Shown here piece by piece: positions 25,977-38,520 of a stretch of 64,000 bases of DNA. The stretch comes from a bacterium (GTDB lineage Bacteria > Desulfobacterota > Binatia > HRBIN30 > CADEER01): assembly GCA_019637795.1 (NCBI GenBank), contig JAHBUY010000009.1, positions 62,001 to 126,000 of the forward strand, given 5' to 3'. How positions within the stretch are numbered: the first letter of the stretch is position 1; each line of letters begins with the position of its first letter. The translations under genes were made by a program, and so were the position numbers. The notes below the pieces were generated by a model. That model was not told the origin of the DNA and did not search any database. It worked only from the letters and a program-made list of their open reading frames with translations.

Positions 25977-26753
25977 TCATCGCCGCTCCTCTCGCAGCGC
26001 CTCGAGCTCGCGCGCGATCTCGCGGGTCAGGGCGCGGCGGTCGAGGGTGGCCTGCTGCTGCTCGAAGTGGCGCTGGCGGTAGTAGAGCTCGAGCGACACC
26101 AGGCGAGCGATGAGGATCACCGGGAAGAGTTGGCCGATCGTCGACTCGAGGATCACCAGCAGGCGCGCCAGGGGCGACATCGGCAGGATATCGCCCAGGC
26201 CGAGCGTCGTCAGGGTGACGAAGCTGAAGTACAGGTACCGGTGGGTGTCGATCTCGTTGGCCGGCACCGTCGTCGTCTCCTGGAAGGCGCTCGGGTCGAG
26301 CGTCGCCACCAACGCGTACGCGAACGCCCAGGTCATCGCCAGCAGCAGGTAGATCGCCACCGCGCCCTGCACCCGGGCGCTCGTCACCTCGCCCTCGCGG
26401 AACACCTGGACGAGCAGAATGCCCGACAGCATCGCGGAGGACACCAGCGAGGCGGCGAGGTCGGCGAGCTGCAGCGCTGGCGTCGGATCGACGTAGCGCA
26501 CCCAGTGGATCGCCACGCCGATGATGGCGATGACGGTGAAGACCACCAGCACGGCGGTATTGCGCGCCGTGGCCGCGATGCCCGAGACGAGCAGGAGTCC
26601 GAAGATGATGCCGAAGACCACGTGCCCGGCGATGCCGGCGGCGCTCAGCGGGTAGACGACGACGACGTTGATCACCAGGAAGATCAACATCGCCGTGAGA
26701 CTGCGCTCGTGCGCCCAGGGCTGGGCGAGCCGGGAACGCAGCGAGGTGCTCAT
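25977..26753 (-). CDS. Ion-channel-domain membrane protein (K+ channel-like)
   Basis: 258 aa. Hydrophobic helices (AMLIFLVINVVVVYPLSAAGI, GHVVFGIIFGLLLVSGIA, NTAVLVVFTVIAIIGVAI, LVSSAMLSGILLVQVF, GAVAIYLLLAMTWAFAYALVA) precede a pore loop YFSFVTLTTLGLGDILP and a last inner helix (LLVILESTIGQLFPVILIARLV). This fits the two-pore-helix Ion_trans_2 fold with an extended N-terminal membrane domain. The selectivity filter reads TLGLGD rather than TVGYGD, so K+ selectivity is uncertain. The C-terminus is a charged coiled coil. It is 35 bp upstream of no other reverse gene but lies just downstream of the efflux pump gene on the same strand. Confidence 0.85.
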   Translation of the reverse strand: MSTSLRSRLAQPWAHERSLTAMLIFLVINVVVVYPLSAAGIAGHVVFGIIFGLLLVSGIAATARNTAVLVVFTVIAIIGVAIHWVRYVDPTPALQLADLAASLVSSAMLSGILLVQVFREGEVTSARVQGAVAIYLLLAMTWAFAYALVATLDPSAFQETTTVPANEIDTHRYLYFSFVTLTTLGLGDILPMSPLARLLVILESTIGQLFPVILIARLVSLELYYRQRHFEQQQATLDRRALTREIARELEALREERR

Positions 26754-26787
26754 CGGACAGCCGGTGCGGTGCGGCCGCCGCCGGTCG

Positions 26788-29700
26788 TCAGGCCGGCGGC
26801 GGCGCGGCGGGCGCGTTCTCGGATCCGGCGTCCTCGCTGCGCCGCGACAGGCGTTCGACCACGTAGAAGCTCACCGGGATGATGAAGATGGCGATCAGCG
26901 ACGCGGCGGTCATGCCGCCGATGACCGCGGTGCCGAGCATGCGCCGCGACATGGCGCCGGCGCCGCTGGCGATCGCCAGCGGCACGACGCCGAGGATGAA
27001 CGCGAAGGCGGTCATCAGGATCGGCCGCAGGCGCAGCCGGGCGCCGGCCAGCGCGGCGTCGATCAGCGGCGTCCCCTTCTCGTACTCGTCCTTGCAGAAC
27101 TCGACGATGAGGATGGCGTTCTTGGCCGCCAGGCCGATCAGCATGACCAGACCGATCTGCACGTAGACGTTGTTCTCGTAGGCGCGCAGCCAGACCGCGA
27201 AGAAGGCGCCGAACACGGCGATCGGCACGCCGAGCAGGACGCTGAACGGCAGCGACCAGCTCTCGTACTGCGCCGCCAGGATGAGGAACACCATGAGCAG
27301 CGAGAAGCCGAAGATCAGCATCGGCGACACGCCCTGCGCCGCCACCTGCTCCTGGAACGACATGCCCATGTAGTCGAAGCCCATCTCGTTCGGCTGGGTC
27401 TCGCGGAAGACCGCCTCCAGCGCCGCCATCGCCTGCCCGGAGCTGAACCCCGGCTTGGTGATGGCGTTGATCTGGGCGGCGCGGTAGGCGTTGTAGCGCA
27501 GCGTGAATTCCGGGCCGTTGATGCTCTGCATGTCGACCAGGGTCGACAGCGGCACCTGCTGGCGTTCCTTGTTCAGCACGTAGAAGAGCCCGACGTTCTC
27601 GGCGTTCGTGCGCGCCTTGCCCTCGGCCTGCACGTACACCTGCCAGACGCGGCCGAAGCGATTGAAATAGTTCACGAACGAGCCGCCCATGAAGGCCTGC
27701 AGGGTCTTGTAGACCGCGCTCAGGTCGACGCCCTGCTTGAGCACCTTGTCGCGGTCGACCGCGGCGAAGACCTGCGGCACGCTGGGGATGAAGGTCGTCG
27801 TCACCGAGGCGAACTCCGGCCGTTGCCGCGCCGCCTCGAGGAAGCGGTTGGTGTTCGCCGCCAGGAAGTCGATGGTGCTGCCGGAGCGGTCCTCGAGCAT
27901 GAACGTCGCGCCGCCGGAGGTGCCGACGCCGGGGATCGCCGGCGGCGGGAACGCGAAGGCCTGCGCCTCGGGCAGCATGTACAGCTTGGCGTTGATCTCG
28001 CGCATGATCACGTCGGCGGTGCGCCCCTTCGGATCGCGCTCCGCCCACGGCGCCAGGGTGACGAAGTAGAAGCCGTTGTACGTCGTGTTGACGCCGCTCA
28101 GCAGGCTGAAGCCGACGACGGTGTTGTAGCTCTGCACGCCGTCGGTCGCGGCCAAGATCTGCTCGATCTGGCGGCAGGTGGCGTCGGTGCGCTGCAGCGA
28201 TGCCGCGTTCGGCAACTGCACGTTCATGTAGAAATAGCCCTGGTCCTCATCCGGCAGGAAGCTGGCCGGGAGCCGGCTGCCGAAGAAGCCGGCGAGCACG
28301 GCGAGGCCGGCCAGCAGCAGCATGGCCATGCCGGCGTGACGGATGAGGTGATGCGACCAGTTGACGTACCCGTCGGTGGCCCGCCCGAAGACGCGGTTGA
28401 ACCAGCGGAAGAAGACGCCGAGCGGACCGCGCGCCTCCTTCCGCGGGCGCAGCAGCAGCGCCGCCAGCGCCGGGCTGAGCGACAGGGCGTTGAAGGCCGA
28501 GATCACCACCGACACCGCGATGGTGACGGCGAACTGCTGGTAGAGACTGCCGGTGATGCCGGGAATGAACGCCGTCGGCACGAACACGGCCGTCAGAATG
28601 AGGGCGATCGCCACCACCGGTCCCGACACCTGGTCCATCGCCTTGAAGGCGGCGTCGCGCGGCGAGAGCCCGTTCTCGATGTGGTGCTCGACCGCCTCGA
28701 CGACGACGATCGCGTCGTCGACGACGATGCCGATCGCCAGCACCAGGCCGAACAGCGACAGCGTGTTGATGGAGAACCCGAGCAGCGGGAAGATCGCGAA
28801 GGTGCCGACCAGCGAGACCGGGACCGCGAGCAGCGGAATCAACGTGGCGCGAAAGCCCTGGAGAAACACGAAGACGACGATGATCACCAGGACCAACGCC
28901 TCGAACAGCGTCTTGACGATCTCGTCGATGCCCTCGCTCACCGCCAGCGTGGTGTCGAGCGAGACGACGTAGTCGAGGTCGGCGGGGAACCGCGTCTTCG
29001 CCTCCTCCATCAGCGCCTTGGCGCGGTGCATGGCATCGAGCGCATTGCTGCCGGGGAGCTGGTAGATGGCGATGATCGCCGCCGGCTTGCCGTTGAGGCG
29101 GCCGATGACCGTGTAGCTCTGGGCGCCGAGCTCGATGCGCGCCACGTCGCGCATGCGCACGAGCGAGCCGTCGACGTTGGCGCGGACGACGATGTTGCCG
29201 AACTCCTCCTCGTCCACCAGGCGGCCCTGGGCGCGCACCGTGTAGGTGAACTGCTGCCCCGGCGGCACCGGCTCGCCGCCGATCTGGCCGGCGGGATTGA
29301 CGGTGTTCTGCTTGTTCAGCGCGTCGAGGATCTCGGTGACGGTGATGCCGAGCTTCGACAGGGTGTCCGGATCGAGCCAGAAGCGCATCGCGTACTGGCC
29401 GGCGCCGAAGATCTGCACCTGGCCGATGCCGGGCAGGCGCGACATCGGATCGTTGATGTTGATGGTGGCGTAGTTCGAGAGGAACAGCGCGTCGTAGGTG
29501 TCGTTCGGCGAATAGAGCGAGAACAGCGCCAGCGGGCTGGTGGTCGAGGTCTTGATGGTGACGCCGTAGTTGCGGACGTCGACCGGCAGTTGCGACTCCG
29601 CCTGCAGGTAGCGCATCTGCGTCAGGATCTGGTCGGTATTGACGTTGGTGCCGACGTCGAAGTCCACCTTCAGCGTCATCGCCCCGGTGCTGGCGTTGGT

Positions 29701-29940
29701 CGAGTACATGTAGATCATGCCGTCGACGCCCTGCATCTGCTGTTCGATGGGGGTCGCGACCGACTGCTCGACCGTCAGCGCGTCGGCGCCGACGTAGGTC
29801 GCCGAGAGCTGGATCTCCGGCGGGGCGATGTTGGGGAACTGCGCGATCGGCAGTTGCACCATCGAGATCACCCCGATGATCACCATGACGATCGAGATGA
29901 CCATCGCCACGATGGGGCGATTGATGAAGAAGTGCGACAT
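26788..29940 (-). CDS. RND multidrug efflux transporter (AcrB/HAE1 family)
   Basis: 1050 aa, full length for the family. The start is typical (MSHFFINRPIVAMVISIVMVIIG). The proton-relay helix contains GIVVDDAIVVVEAVE with the paired aspartates, and the matching lysine helix is GLAAKNAILIVEFCK. The porter domain has the QMRYLQAESQLP and GAQSYTVIGRLNGKPAA segments. It exports hydrophobic or amphiphilic compounds across the inner membrane using the proton motive force, working with the periplasmic adaptor encoded 21 bp upstream. No TolC-like outer membrane gene is in the window, so a distant one must complete the pump. Substrates cannot be inferred. Confidence 0.97.
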   Translation of the reverse strand: MSHFFINRPIVAMVISIVMVIIGVISMVQLPIAQFPNIAPPEIQLSATYVGADALTVEQSVATPIEQQMQGVDGMIYMYSTNASTGAMTLKVDFDVGTNVNTDQILTQMRYLQAESQLPVDVRNYGVTIKTSTTSPLALFSLYSPNDTYDALFLSNYATININDPMSRLPGIGQVQIFGAGQYAMRFWLDPDTLSKLGITVTEILDALNKQNTVNPAGQIGGEPVPPGQQFTYTVRAQGRLVDEEEFGNIVVRANVDGSLVRMRDVARIELGAQSYTVIGRLNGKPAAIIAIYQLPGSNALDAMHRAKALMEEAKTRFPADLDYVVSLDTTLAVSEGIDEIVKTLFEALVLVIIVVFVFLQGFRATLIPLLAVPVSLVGTFAIFPLLGFSINTLSLFGLVLAIGIVVDDAIVVVEAVEHHIENGLSPRDAAFKAMDQVSGPVVAIALILTAVFVPTAFIPGITGSLYQQFAVTIAVSVVISAFNALSLSPALAALLLRPRKEARGPLGVFFRWFNRVFGRATDGYVNWSHHLIRHAGMAMLLLAGLAVLAGFFGSRLPASFLPDEDQGYFYMNVQLPNAASLQRTDATCRQIEQILAATDGVQSYNTVVGFSLLSGVNTTYNGFYFVTLAPWAERDPKGRTADVIMREINAKLYMLPEAQAFAFPPPAIPGVGTSGGATFMLEDRSGSTIDFLAANTNRFLEAARQRPEFASVTTTFIPSVPQVFAAVDRDKVLKQGVDLSAVYKTLQAFMGGSFVNYFNRFGRVWQVYVQAEGKARTNAENVGLFYVLNKERQQVPLSTLVDMQSINGPEFTLRYNAYRAAQINAITKPGFSSGQAMAALEAVFRETQPNEMGFDYMGMSFQEQVAAQGVSPMLIFGFSLLMVFLILAAQYESWSLPFSVLLGVPIAVFGAFFAVWLRAYENNVYVQIGLVMLIGLAAKNAILIVEFCKDEYEKGTPLIDAALAGARLRLRPILMTAFAFILGVVPLAIASGAGAMSRRMLGTAVIGGMTAASLIAIFIIPVSFYVVERLSRRSEDAGSENAPAAPPPA

Positions 29941-29961
29941 GCGGCGGCGCCCGCTCGCGTC

Positions 29962-31125
29962 TCAGCCGGCGGGCTTCGGCGACGGGGTCGGCGGCGGCGT
30001 CCAGGGGCGGGGGTTGACCTTCGCCCCGGCGCGGATCTTCTGCAGCCCCTCCGCGACCACCCGCTCGCCGGCGGCGAGCCCGGACTGCACCACCTGGTCG
30101 ATGCCGATCAGCGGCCCGAGCGTCACCGGCCGCATCTCGACCACGTCGTCGGCGCCGACCACCGCCACCAGCGCCGTGCCCTGCATGTCCTGCACGGCGC
30201 GCTGCGGGATGACCAGCGCCTTGGGCAGCGTGTCGATGTTCGCCCGCACCTTGGCGTACCCGCCGGGGCGGAGGACGTTGTTCGGGTTCGGGAACAGGGC
30301 CTCGAGCGTGATCGTGCCGGTGCGCGGGTCGACCTCGCGGCCGACGACGCTCACCGTCCCGCGGTATGGATAGAGGCCGCCGTCGGCGGTGTAGAGCTCG
30401 AGCTTGTCCTTGCGTGCCGGATCGGTGTCGGTGCCCGGATCGGTTTCGCGCGGGTGGGCGCGCCGGTAGCGCAGGTAGTCCTGCTCGCTCACCGGGAACA
30501 CGGCCTTGATCGGATCGAGCTGCGAGACCGTCGTCAGCTTCGTCGTCGGCTCGACCAGGTCGCCGACCTGGGCAATGGCAATGCCCGAGACGCCGGTGAT
30601 CGGCGACATCACCTTGGTCCAGCCGAGGTTGAGCTTCGCCTGCTCGACCTGCGCCTTGGCCGACTCGACCGCCGCCAGGTTGGCCTGGTTGGCCTGCACG
30701 GCGTTGTCGAGCTCCTGCTGGCTCACCGCGCCTTCCTTGGCCAGCGGCGTGTAACGGGCGACGTCGAGCTGGGTCTTCACCAGCGCCGCCTGCGCCTGCG
30801 CCAGCGCGCCGCGCCACTGGTCGAGCTGGGCCTGGAATTCCCGCGGATCGATCTGGAACAGGAGCTGCCCGGTCTGCACCACCGAGCCCTCCTCGTAGGC
30901 CTTGGCCAGCAGATAGCCCTTCACCTGCGGGCGGATCTCGGCGTTGATGTAGCCGGTCAGGGTGCCGATCCATTCCTGCCAGACCGGCACGTCCTTCTCC
31001 GCCACCGCCACCACCTGCACGTCCATGGCGGGCGGCGCCGCGGCCTCCTGGCTCTTGCCACAGGCCGCCAACCCGGCGACGGCGACCACCGCCAGGCCGT
31101 AGCAGGTCTGACGAAGTCGTCGCAT
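29962..31125 (-). CDS. RND efflux periplasmic adaptor lipoprotein (AcrA/MexA family)
   Basis: 387 aa from ATG 31125, which has a GGGGGAGA ribosome-binding site; a longer frame to 31167 is unlikely. The signal peptide ends in a lipobox (AVAGLAAC), so the mature protein should be lipid-anchored at Cys. Order of parts: barrel-sandwich hybrid (EIRPQVKGYLLAKAYEEGSVVQTGQLLFQIDP), alpha hairpin (RGALAQAQAALVKTQLD... AVQANQANLAAVESAKAQVEQAKLNLG), returning lipoyl half (GVSGIAIAQVGDLV), beta barrel and membrane-proximal domain (VIPQRAVQDMQGTALVAVVG). Forms an operon with the RND pump (21 bp gap). It bridges the inner-membrane pump and an outer-membrane channel. Confidence 0.96.
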   Translation of the reverse strand: MRRLRQTCYGLAVVAVAGLAACGKSQEAAAPPAMDVQVVAVAEKDVPVWQEWIGTLTGYINAEIRPQVKGYLLAKAYEEGSVVQTGQLLFQIDPREFQAQLDQWRGALAQAQAALVKTQLDVARYTPLAKEGAVSQQELDNAVQANQANLAAVESAKAQVEQAKLNLGWTKVMSPITGVSGIAIAQVGDLVEPTTKLTTVSQLDPIKAVFPVSEQDYLRYRRAHPRETDPGTDTDPARKDKLELYTADGGLYPYRGTVSVVGREVDPRTGTITLEALFPNPNNVLRPGGYAKVRANIDTLPKALVIPQRAVQDMQGTALVAVVGADDVVEMRPVTLGPLIGIDQVVQSGLAAGERVVAEGLQKIRAGAKVNPRPWTPPPTPSPKPAG

Positions 31126-31275
31126 CGATCTCCCCCACGGCACACGGACCGGGCCACGTCGTCGCACGGCTGGTCAAGTAGTCGATGGGGTGGCGTTGTC
31201 AACCCGAAGAGCCGGCGCGCACACTGCCTCGCGCCTGTCCCGCCGTCCGGCGAACGGCTAAGACGGCTGCCAGAC

Positions 31276-32949
31276 ATGTCCGTCCTGGCCCTCCGCCTGC
31301 TGCCGATCCTCGCCTGGGCGCGCACCTACCGGCGGCAGTGGCTGCGGGCCGATCTGGTCGCCGGCCTGACCACCGCCGCGGTGGTGGTCCCGAAGGCCAT
31401 GGCCTACGCCACCGTCGCCGGGCTGCCGGTCGAGGTCGGGCTCTACACGGCGCTGGCCCCGATGGTCATCTACGCCCTCCTCGGCACCTCGCGCGCGCTC
31501 AGCGTCAGCACGACCACCACGCTGGCGATCCTCGCCGGCACCGACCTGGCGAGCGCCGTCCCGGACGGCGACGCGGCGGCGCTGCTGGCCGCCACCGCGA
31601 CTCTGGCGGTGCTGGTGGGCGCCATCCTCGCCCTGGCGGCGGTGCTCCGCCTGGGCTTCGTCGCCAGCTTCATCTCCGAGCCGGTGCTGATCGGCTTCAA
31701 GGCCGGCATCGGGGTGGTGATCGTCGTCGACCAGGTGCCAAAGCTGCTCGGCCTGCACATCGCGGGCGCGCCGTTCCTGCAGAAGCTGGCGGCGGTGGTC
31801 GCCCACCTGCCGCAGACCTCGCTCCCGACGCTGGCCCTCGGCGCGGCGATGATCGCCGTCCTGGTGGTGCTCGAGCACCGCTGGCCACGCCTGCCGGCGC
31901 CGCTGATCGCCGTCGCCCTCGGCATCGCCGCGGCGGCGCTGCTGGCGGCGCGCTTCGGCATCGAGCTGGTCGGGCACATCCCGCAGGGTCTGCCGGCCTT
32001 CACGCCGCCGCGCCTCGACCTGGTCGAGGTGCTCTGGCCGGGCGCCCTCGGCATCGCGCTCATGAGCTTCACCGAGACGATCGCCGCCGGCCGCGCTTTC
32101 GCCGGCCGCGACGAGCCGCGGCCCGACGCCAACCAGGAGCTGCTCGCGAGCGGTCTCGCGAACGCCGTCGGCGGCCTGCTGGGCGCCATGCCGGCCGGCG
32201 GCGGAACCTCGCAGACGGCGGTGAACCGCCTCGCCGGCGCGCGCACCCAGCTCGCGGCGCTGGTCACCGCCGCGGCCACCGTCGCCACCCTGCTGTTGCT
32301 GGCGCCGCTGATCGGCCGCATGCCGCAGGCGACGCTCGCCGCCGTCGTCATCGTCTACTCGCTCGGCCTCGTCCAGCTCGCCGACTTCCGCGCCATCCTC
32401 GCCACCCGGCGGATGGAGTTCACCTGGGCGGTGGTGGCGTTCGCCGGCGTCGTCCTCCTCGGCACCCTGAAGGGCATCCTGGTCGCCATCATCCTCTCGA
32501 TGGTGGCGCTGTCGTACCAGGCGGCGCGGCCGCGCGTGTACATGCTCGGCCGCAAGCGCGGAACGGACGTGTTCCGGCCGCTCTCGCCGGAGCACCCCGA
32601 CGACGAGATCGTGCCCGGCCTGCTGGTGGTCCAGCCGCAGGGCCGCATCTTCTTCGCCAACGCGCAGCACATCGGCGAGCAGATCATGACCCTGATCGAC
32701 GCCGCCTCGCCACGCGTCGTGGCGCTCGAGATGAGCGCCGTGCCCGACATCGAGTACTCGGCGCTGAAGATGCTCAGCGACGGCGAGGAGCGCCTGCGCG
32801 AACGCGGCATCGCCCTGTGGCTGGTGGCGCTGACGCCGGAGGCGCTCGGCATGGTGCAGCGCTCGCCACTCGGCCGCGCCCTGGGTCGCGAGCGGCTGCT
32901 GTTCACGCTCGCCCAGACGGTCGAGCAGTTTCGCGCCCTGGTCCGCTGA
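31276..32949 (+). CDS. SulP-family anion permease with STAS domain
   Basis: 557 aa from ATG 31276 (MSVLALRLLPILAWARTYRRQWLRADLVAG, written here in two parts: MSVLALRLLPILAW and LRADLVAGLTTAAVVVPKAM). The membrane domain shows the SulP signature PKAMAYATVAGLPVEVGLY and about ten to twelve helices; a conserved FTETIAAGRAFAGRDE segment follows. The C-terminal STAS domain (VPGLLVVQPQGRIFFANAQ... RVVALEMSAVPDIEYSALKML) is cytoplasmic and regulatory. Family members carry sulfate, bicarbonate or other anions; which one cannot be told. It is divergent from the efflux adaptor with 150 bp between the starts. Confidence 0.93.
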   Translation: MSVLALRLLPILAWARTYRRQWLRADLVAGLTTAAVVVPKAMAYATVAGLPVEVGLYTALAPMVIYALLGTSRALSVSTTTTLAILAGTDLASAVPDGDAAALLAATATLAVLVGAILALAAVLRLGFVASFISEPVLIGFKAGIGVVIVVDQVPKLLGLHIAGAPFLQKLAAVVAHLPQTSLPTLALGAAMIAVLVVLEHRWPRLPAPLIAVALGIAAAALLAARFGIELVGHIPQGLPAFTPPRLDLVEVLWPGALGIALMSFTETIAAGRAFAGRDEPRPDANQELLASGLANAVGGLLGAMPAGGGTSQTAVNRLAGARTQLAALVTAAATVATLLLLAPLIGRMPQATLAAVVIVYSLGLVQLADFRAILATRRMEFTWAVVAFAGVVLLGTLKGILVAIILSMVALSYQAARPRVYMLGRKRGTDVFRPLSPEHPDDEIVPGLLVVQPQGRIFFANAQHIGEQIMTLIDAASPRVVALEMSAVPDIEYSALKMLSDGEERLRERGIALWLVALTPEALGMVQRSPLGRALGRERLLFTLAQTVEQFRALVR

Positions 32950-33032
32950 ACGGCGCGGAGGCGGGGTCCCAGGCCGTGTTCGTGGTGCGGCGACGCGGCA
33001 CCTGGTAGCGTTCGCCGCTCAGGGAGGACCTC

Positions 33033-34460
33033 ATGTCGCACGCGCTCCAGTTCTACATCGACGGTCGCTGGGTGGATCCGATCACGCCGCGCACGTTGGC
33101 GGTGATCGACCCGGCGACCGAGGAAGCGATCGCGCAGATCAGCCTCGGCAGCGCCGCCGACGTCGATCGCGCCGTGGCCGCGGCGCGCGCCGCCTTCGAG
33201 AGCTTCTCGCGCGCGACCCGGGAGGAACGCGTCGCGCTGCTGGAACGCATCGTGGCGGCCTACCAGGCGCGGCTCGGCGATCTCGCGCAGACGATCTCGC
33301 GCGAGATGGGCGCGCCGCTCTGGCTGGCGAAGGGCGCCCAGGCGCCGGCCGGCCTCGCCCACTTTCAGCAGACGCTGGCGGTGCTGAAGGACTACCCGTT
33401 CAGCGAGCAGCGCGGCACGACCCGCCTGGTGCGCGAGCCGGTGGGCGTCTGCGGCCTGATCACGCCGTGGAACTGGCCGGTGAACCAGATCGCCTGCAAG
33501 GTCGCGCCGGCCCTCGCCGCCGGCTGCACGATGGTGCTGAAGCCGAGCGAGATCGCGCCGCTGAGCGCGGTGATCGTCGCCGAGATCCTCGACGCCGCCG
33601 GCGTCCCGCCCGGCGTCTTCAACCTGGTGCAGGGCGACGGGCCGTCGGTGGGCGCGGCGATCGCCGGCCATCCGGACATCGACATGGTGTCGTTCACCGG
33701 CTCCACCCGCGCCGGCGTGCAGGTGGCCAAGGCGGCCGCCGACACCGTCAAGCGCGTCGCCCAGGAGCTCGGCGGCAAGTCGGCGAACATCATCCTCGAC
33801 GACGCCGACCTGCCGCGCGCCGTGCAGGCGGGCGTCAAGGCCTGCTTCACCAACAGCGGCCAGTCCTGCAACGCGCCGACCCGCATGCTGGTGCCGCGCG
33901 CCCAGCTCGCCGAGGCGGTGGCGGCGGCGCGCGCCGCCGCCGAGGCGGTGGTGGTCGGCGATCCGGCGGCGGCCGACACCACCATCGGACCGGTGGTGAG
34001 CGCGGCGCAGTTCGACAAGATCCAGCGCCTGATCGAGGCCGGCATCCGCGAGGGCGCCGAGCTGGTCGCCGGCGGGCCGGGCCGGCCGCCGGGACTGGCG
34101 CGCGGCTACTACGTGCGGCCGACGGTCTTCGCCAACGTCCGCAACGACATGACCATCGCCCGCGAGGAGATCTTCGGCCCGGTGCTGTCGATCCTCCCCT
34201 ACGACGACGAGGAGCAGGCGATCCGCATCGCCAACGACACCCCCTACGGCCTCTCCGGCTACGTCCAGTCCGGCGACCCGGCGCACGCCCTGCGCGTCGC
34301 CGCCCGACTGCGCACCGGCAACGTGCACCTCAACGGCGCCCGCGCCGATTTCGCCGCCCCCTTCGGCGGCTACAAGCAGTCCGGCAACGGTCGCGAGTGG
34401 GGCGAATACGGCTTCGAGGAGTTCCTCGAGGTCAAGGCGATCATGGGCGCCGCCGCCTGA
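33033..34460 (+). CDS. NAD(P)-dependent aldehyde dehydrogenase
   Basis: 475 aa, ATG start with an AGGGAGGA ribosome-binding site. Domain landmarks: ITPWNWPVNQIACKVAPALAAG (cofactor site), the KPSE motif (LKPSEIAPLSA), the FTGSTRAGVQ turn, general base Glu245 (AQELGGKSAN) and nucleophile Cys279 (NSGQSCNAPTRM). The late EEIFGPVLSILPYDDEEQAI and the NPYGLSGYV-like segment complete the fold. It oxidises an aldehyde to the acid; closest pattern is the broad aldehyde dehydrogenase/betaine-aldehyde type, so substrate is open. It stands alone, 83 bp after the SulP gene on the same strand. Confidence 0.95.
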   Translation: MSHALQFYIDGRWVDPITPRTLAVIDPATEEAIAQISLGSAADVDRAVAAARAAFESFSRATREERVALLERIVAAYQARLGDLAQTISREMGAPLWLAKGAQAPAGLAHFQQTLAVLKDYPFSEQRGTTRLVREPVGVCGLITPWNWPVNQIACKVAPALAAGCTMVLKPSEIAPLSAVIVAEILDAAGVPPGVFNLVQGDGPSVGAAIAGHPDIDMVSFTGSTRAGVQVAKAAADTVKRVAQELGGKSANIILDDADLPRAVQAGVKACFTNSGQSCNAPTRMLVPRAQLAEAVAAARAAAEAVVVGDPAAADTTIGPVVSAAQFDKIQRLIEAGIREGAELVAGGPGRPPGLARGYYVRPTVFANVRNDMTIAREEIFGPVLSILPYDDEEQAIRIANDTPYGLSGYVQSGDPAHALRVAARLRTGNVHLNGARADFAAPFGGYKQSGNGREWGEYGFEEFLEVKAIMGAAA

Positions 34461-34592
34461 TCCGGCCGCGCCGCCCGGGCGCGCGCGGCCGCCGCCGCGC
34501 CGGGACCTCATGGCCCATGCGCGCACGGACTCCATGGCGAGAACGCCGCTGTCTCCGGCGGCCGCGGCGGCTATAATCGCTCCGGCCTCGTC

Positions 34593-37155
<2,563 letters not shown>

Positions 37156-37178
<23 letters not shown>

Positions 37179-38520
37179 ACCAGAAGGTCGAGCCGCGGCC
37201 GAGCGTGCTGTCGACGCCGATCGCGCCGCCCATCTGTTCCACCAGCCGCCGGCAGATGGCCAGGCCGAGGCCGCTGCCGCCATGCGATCGGGTCGCCGCC
37301 GCGGCCTGCGAGAAGGGCTGGAACAGGCGCGGGATCTCGTCGCGCGCGATGCCGCAGCCGCTGTCGGCCACCGTCCAGCGCAGGCGCGCGCCGGCGGCAT
37401 CCCGCTCGACCGCGATCGCCACCTGCACGGCGCCGCGCTCGGTGAACTTGATCGCGTTGCCGACGAGGTTGCCGACCACCTGCGCCAGGCGGTCCGGGTC
37501 GGCGACGACGATCGCCGGCACGCCGTCGCCGATCGCCGGCGCCAGGGTGACCGGCTTGGCCGCCGCGGCGGAGGCGTGCGGCGCCAGCGTCTGCTCGAGC
37601 CACGGCCGCAGCGCGAACGGGCGCGGCCGCAGATCGACGACGCCGGCGTCCATCTTCGAGAAGTCGAGCAGGTCGTTGATCAGGGCGTGCAACTGCCCCG
37701 CGGCGCGCTTGATGGTGGCGACGAAATCGCGCTGCTCGTCGCTCACCGCGACGTCGAGCGCCATGTCGGCCATGCCGAAGATGATGTTCACCGGCGTCCG
37801 CAGATCGTGGCTGACGCTGGCGACGAAGTCGCGGCGGGCGTGGCTCGCCGCCTCCGCCGCTTCCTTCGCCGCCTTCAGCTCCTCGCGCGCCTCGAACAGG
37901 CCGCGCCGCTGGCGATCGCCGAAGACCGCCCCGGCCACCGAGAGCCCGCACAGGGACAGCATGCCGGTGATCAGGATGCCGGCATCGACGGAGGCGGACA
38001 CGGTGGTCGTCAGGCCGACCAGCAGGCCGGCGCTGCCGACGGCGGCGACCGCGAGCTGCGGACCGCCGCCGAGCGGGAAGGCGGTGAGGAAGCCGATGAC
38101 GATGTACAGGTTGCCGAGCGCCAGCACCTCGGCCTCGCCGCCACCGAGGATGTGGTAGGTGCTGGTGTTGACGACCAGGAGGACCCCGACCAGCGTCGTC
38201 AGCGTCACCACCAGCGCCGGCGGCGCGTCGGGTCGCCGCCGCGTCAGCCACACCGCCAGGGCGCAGTACAGCGCCCCCAGCGTGTAGATGATGCCGTAGA
38301 GCCACAACCGCTGCGGCGCGTGCCAGAGCTCGAACATCGCCACCCCGGCATAGGTGACGAGGAACGCCGCGACGGCGAATGGCAGATGCCGGCACACCAT
38401 GCGGGCACGGTCGCTCGCGTAGCGCGCGCCGATGTCGGCGGCGGCGAGCACCGCCGCGGTCGGACGGCCCGCGGCGGTCGCCGGCGCGCGCTCCACCGCG
38501 CGCGCGTGGCTCAACGGCAT
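37156..38520 (-). CDS. Membrane sensor histidine kinase
   Basis: 454 aa from ATG 38520 (MPLSHARAVERAPA); an in-frame ATG five codons upstream is an alternative. About six hydrophobic helices fill residues 45-205 (LPFAVAAFLVTYAGVAMFELW, LYGIIYTLGALYCALAVWL, LVVTLTTLVGVLLVVNTS, ALGNLYIVIGFLTAFPLG, VGSAGLLVGLTTTV, GILITGMLSLCGLSVAG). A coiled linker (REELKAAKEAAEAASHARRD) leads to HisKA His238 (VSHDLRTPVNIIFGMADMAL). The ATPase has VVGNLVGNAIKFTERG, VADSGCGI and GGSGLGLAICRRLVEQMGG. No regulator is adjacent in operon; it converges on the hybrid kinase with a 23-bp overlap. Confidence 0.92.

Noticed and set aside
26668..31275. Long plus-strand frame upstream of the SulP gene
   Set aside because: It is antisense to the efflux genes and His/Arg/Asp-rich. 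The SulP protein clearly begins at 31276.
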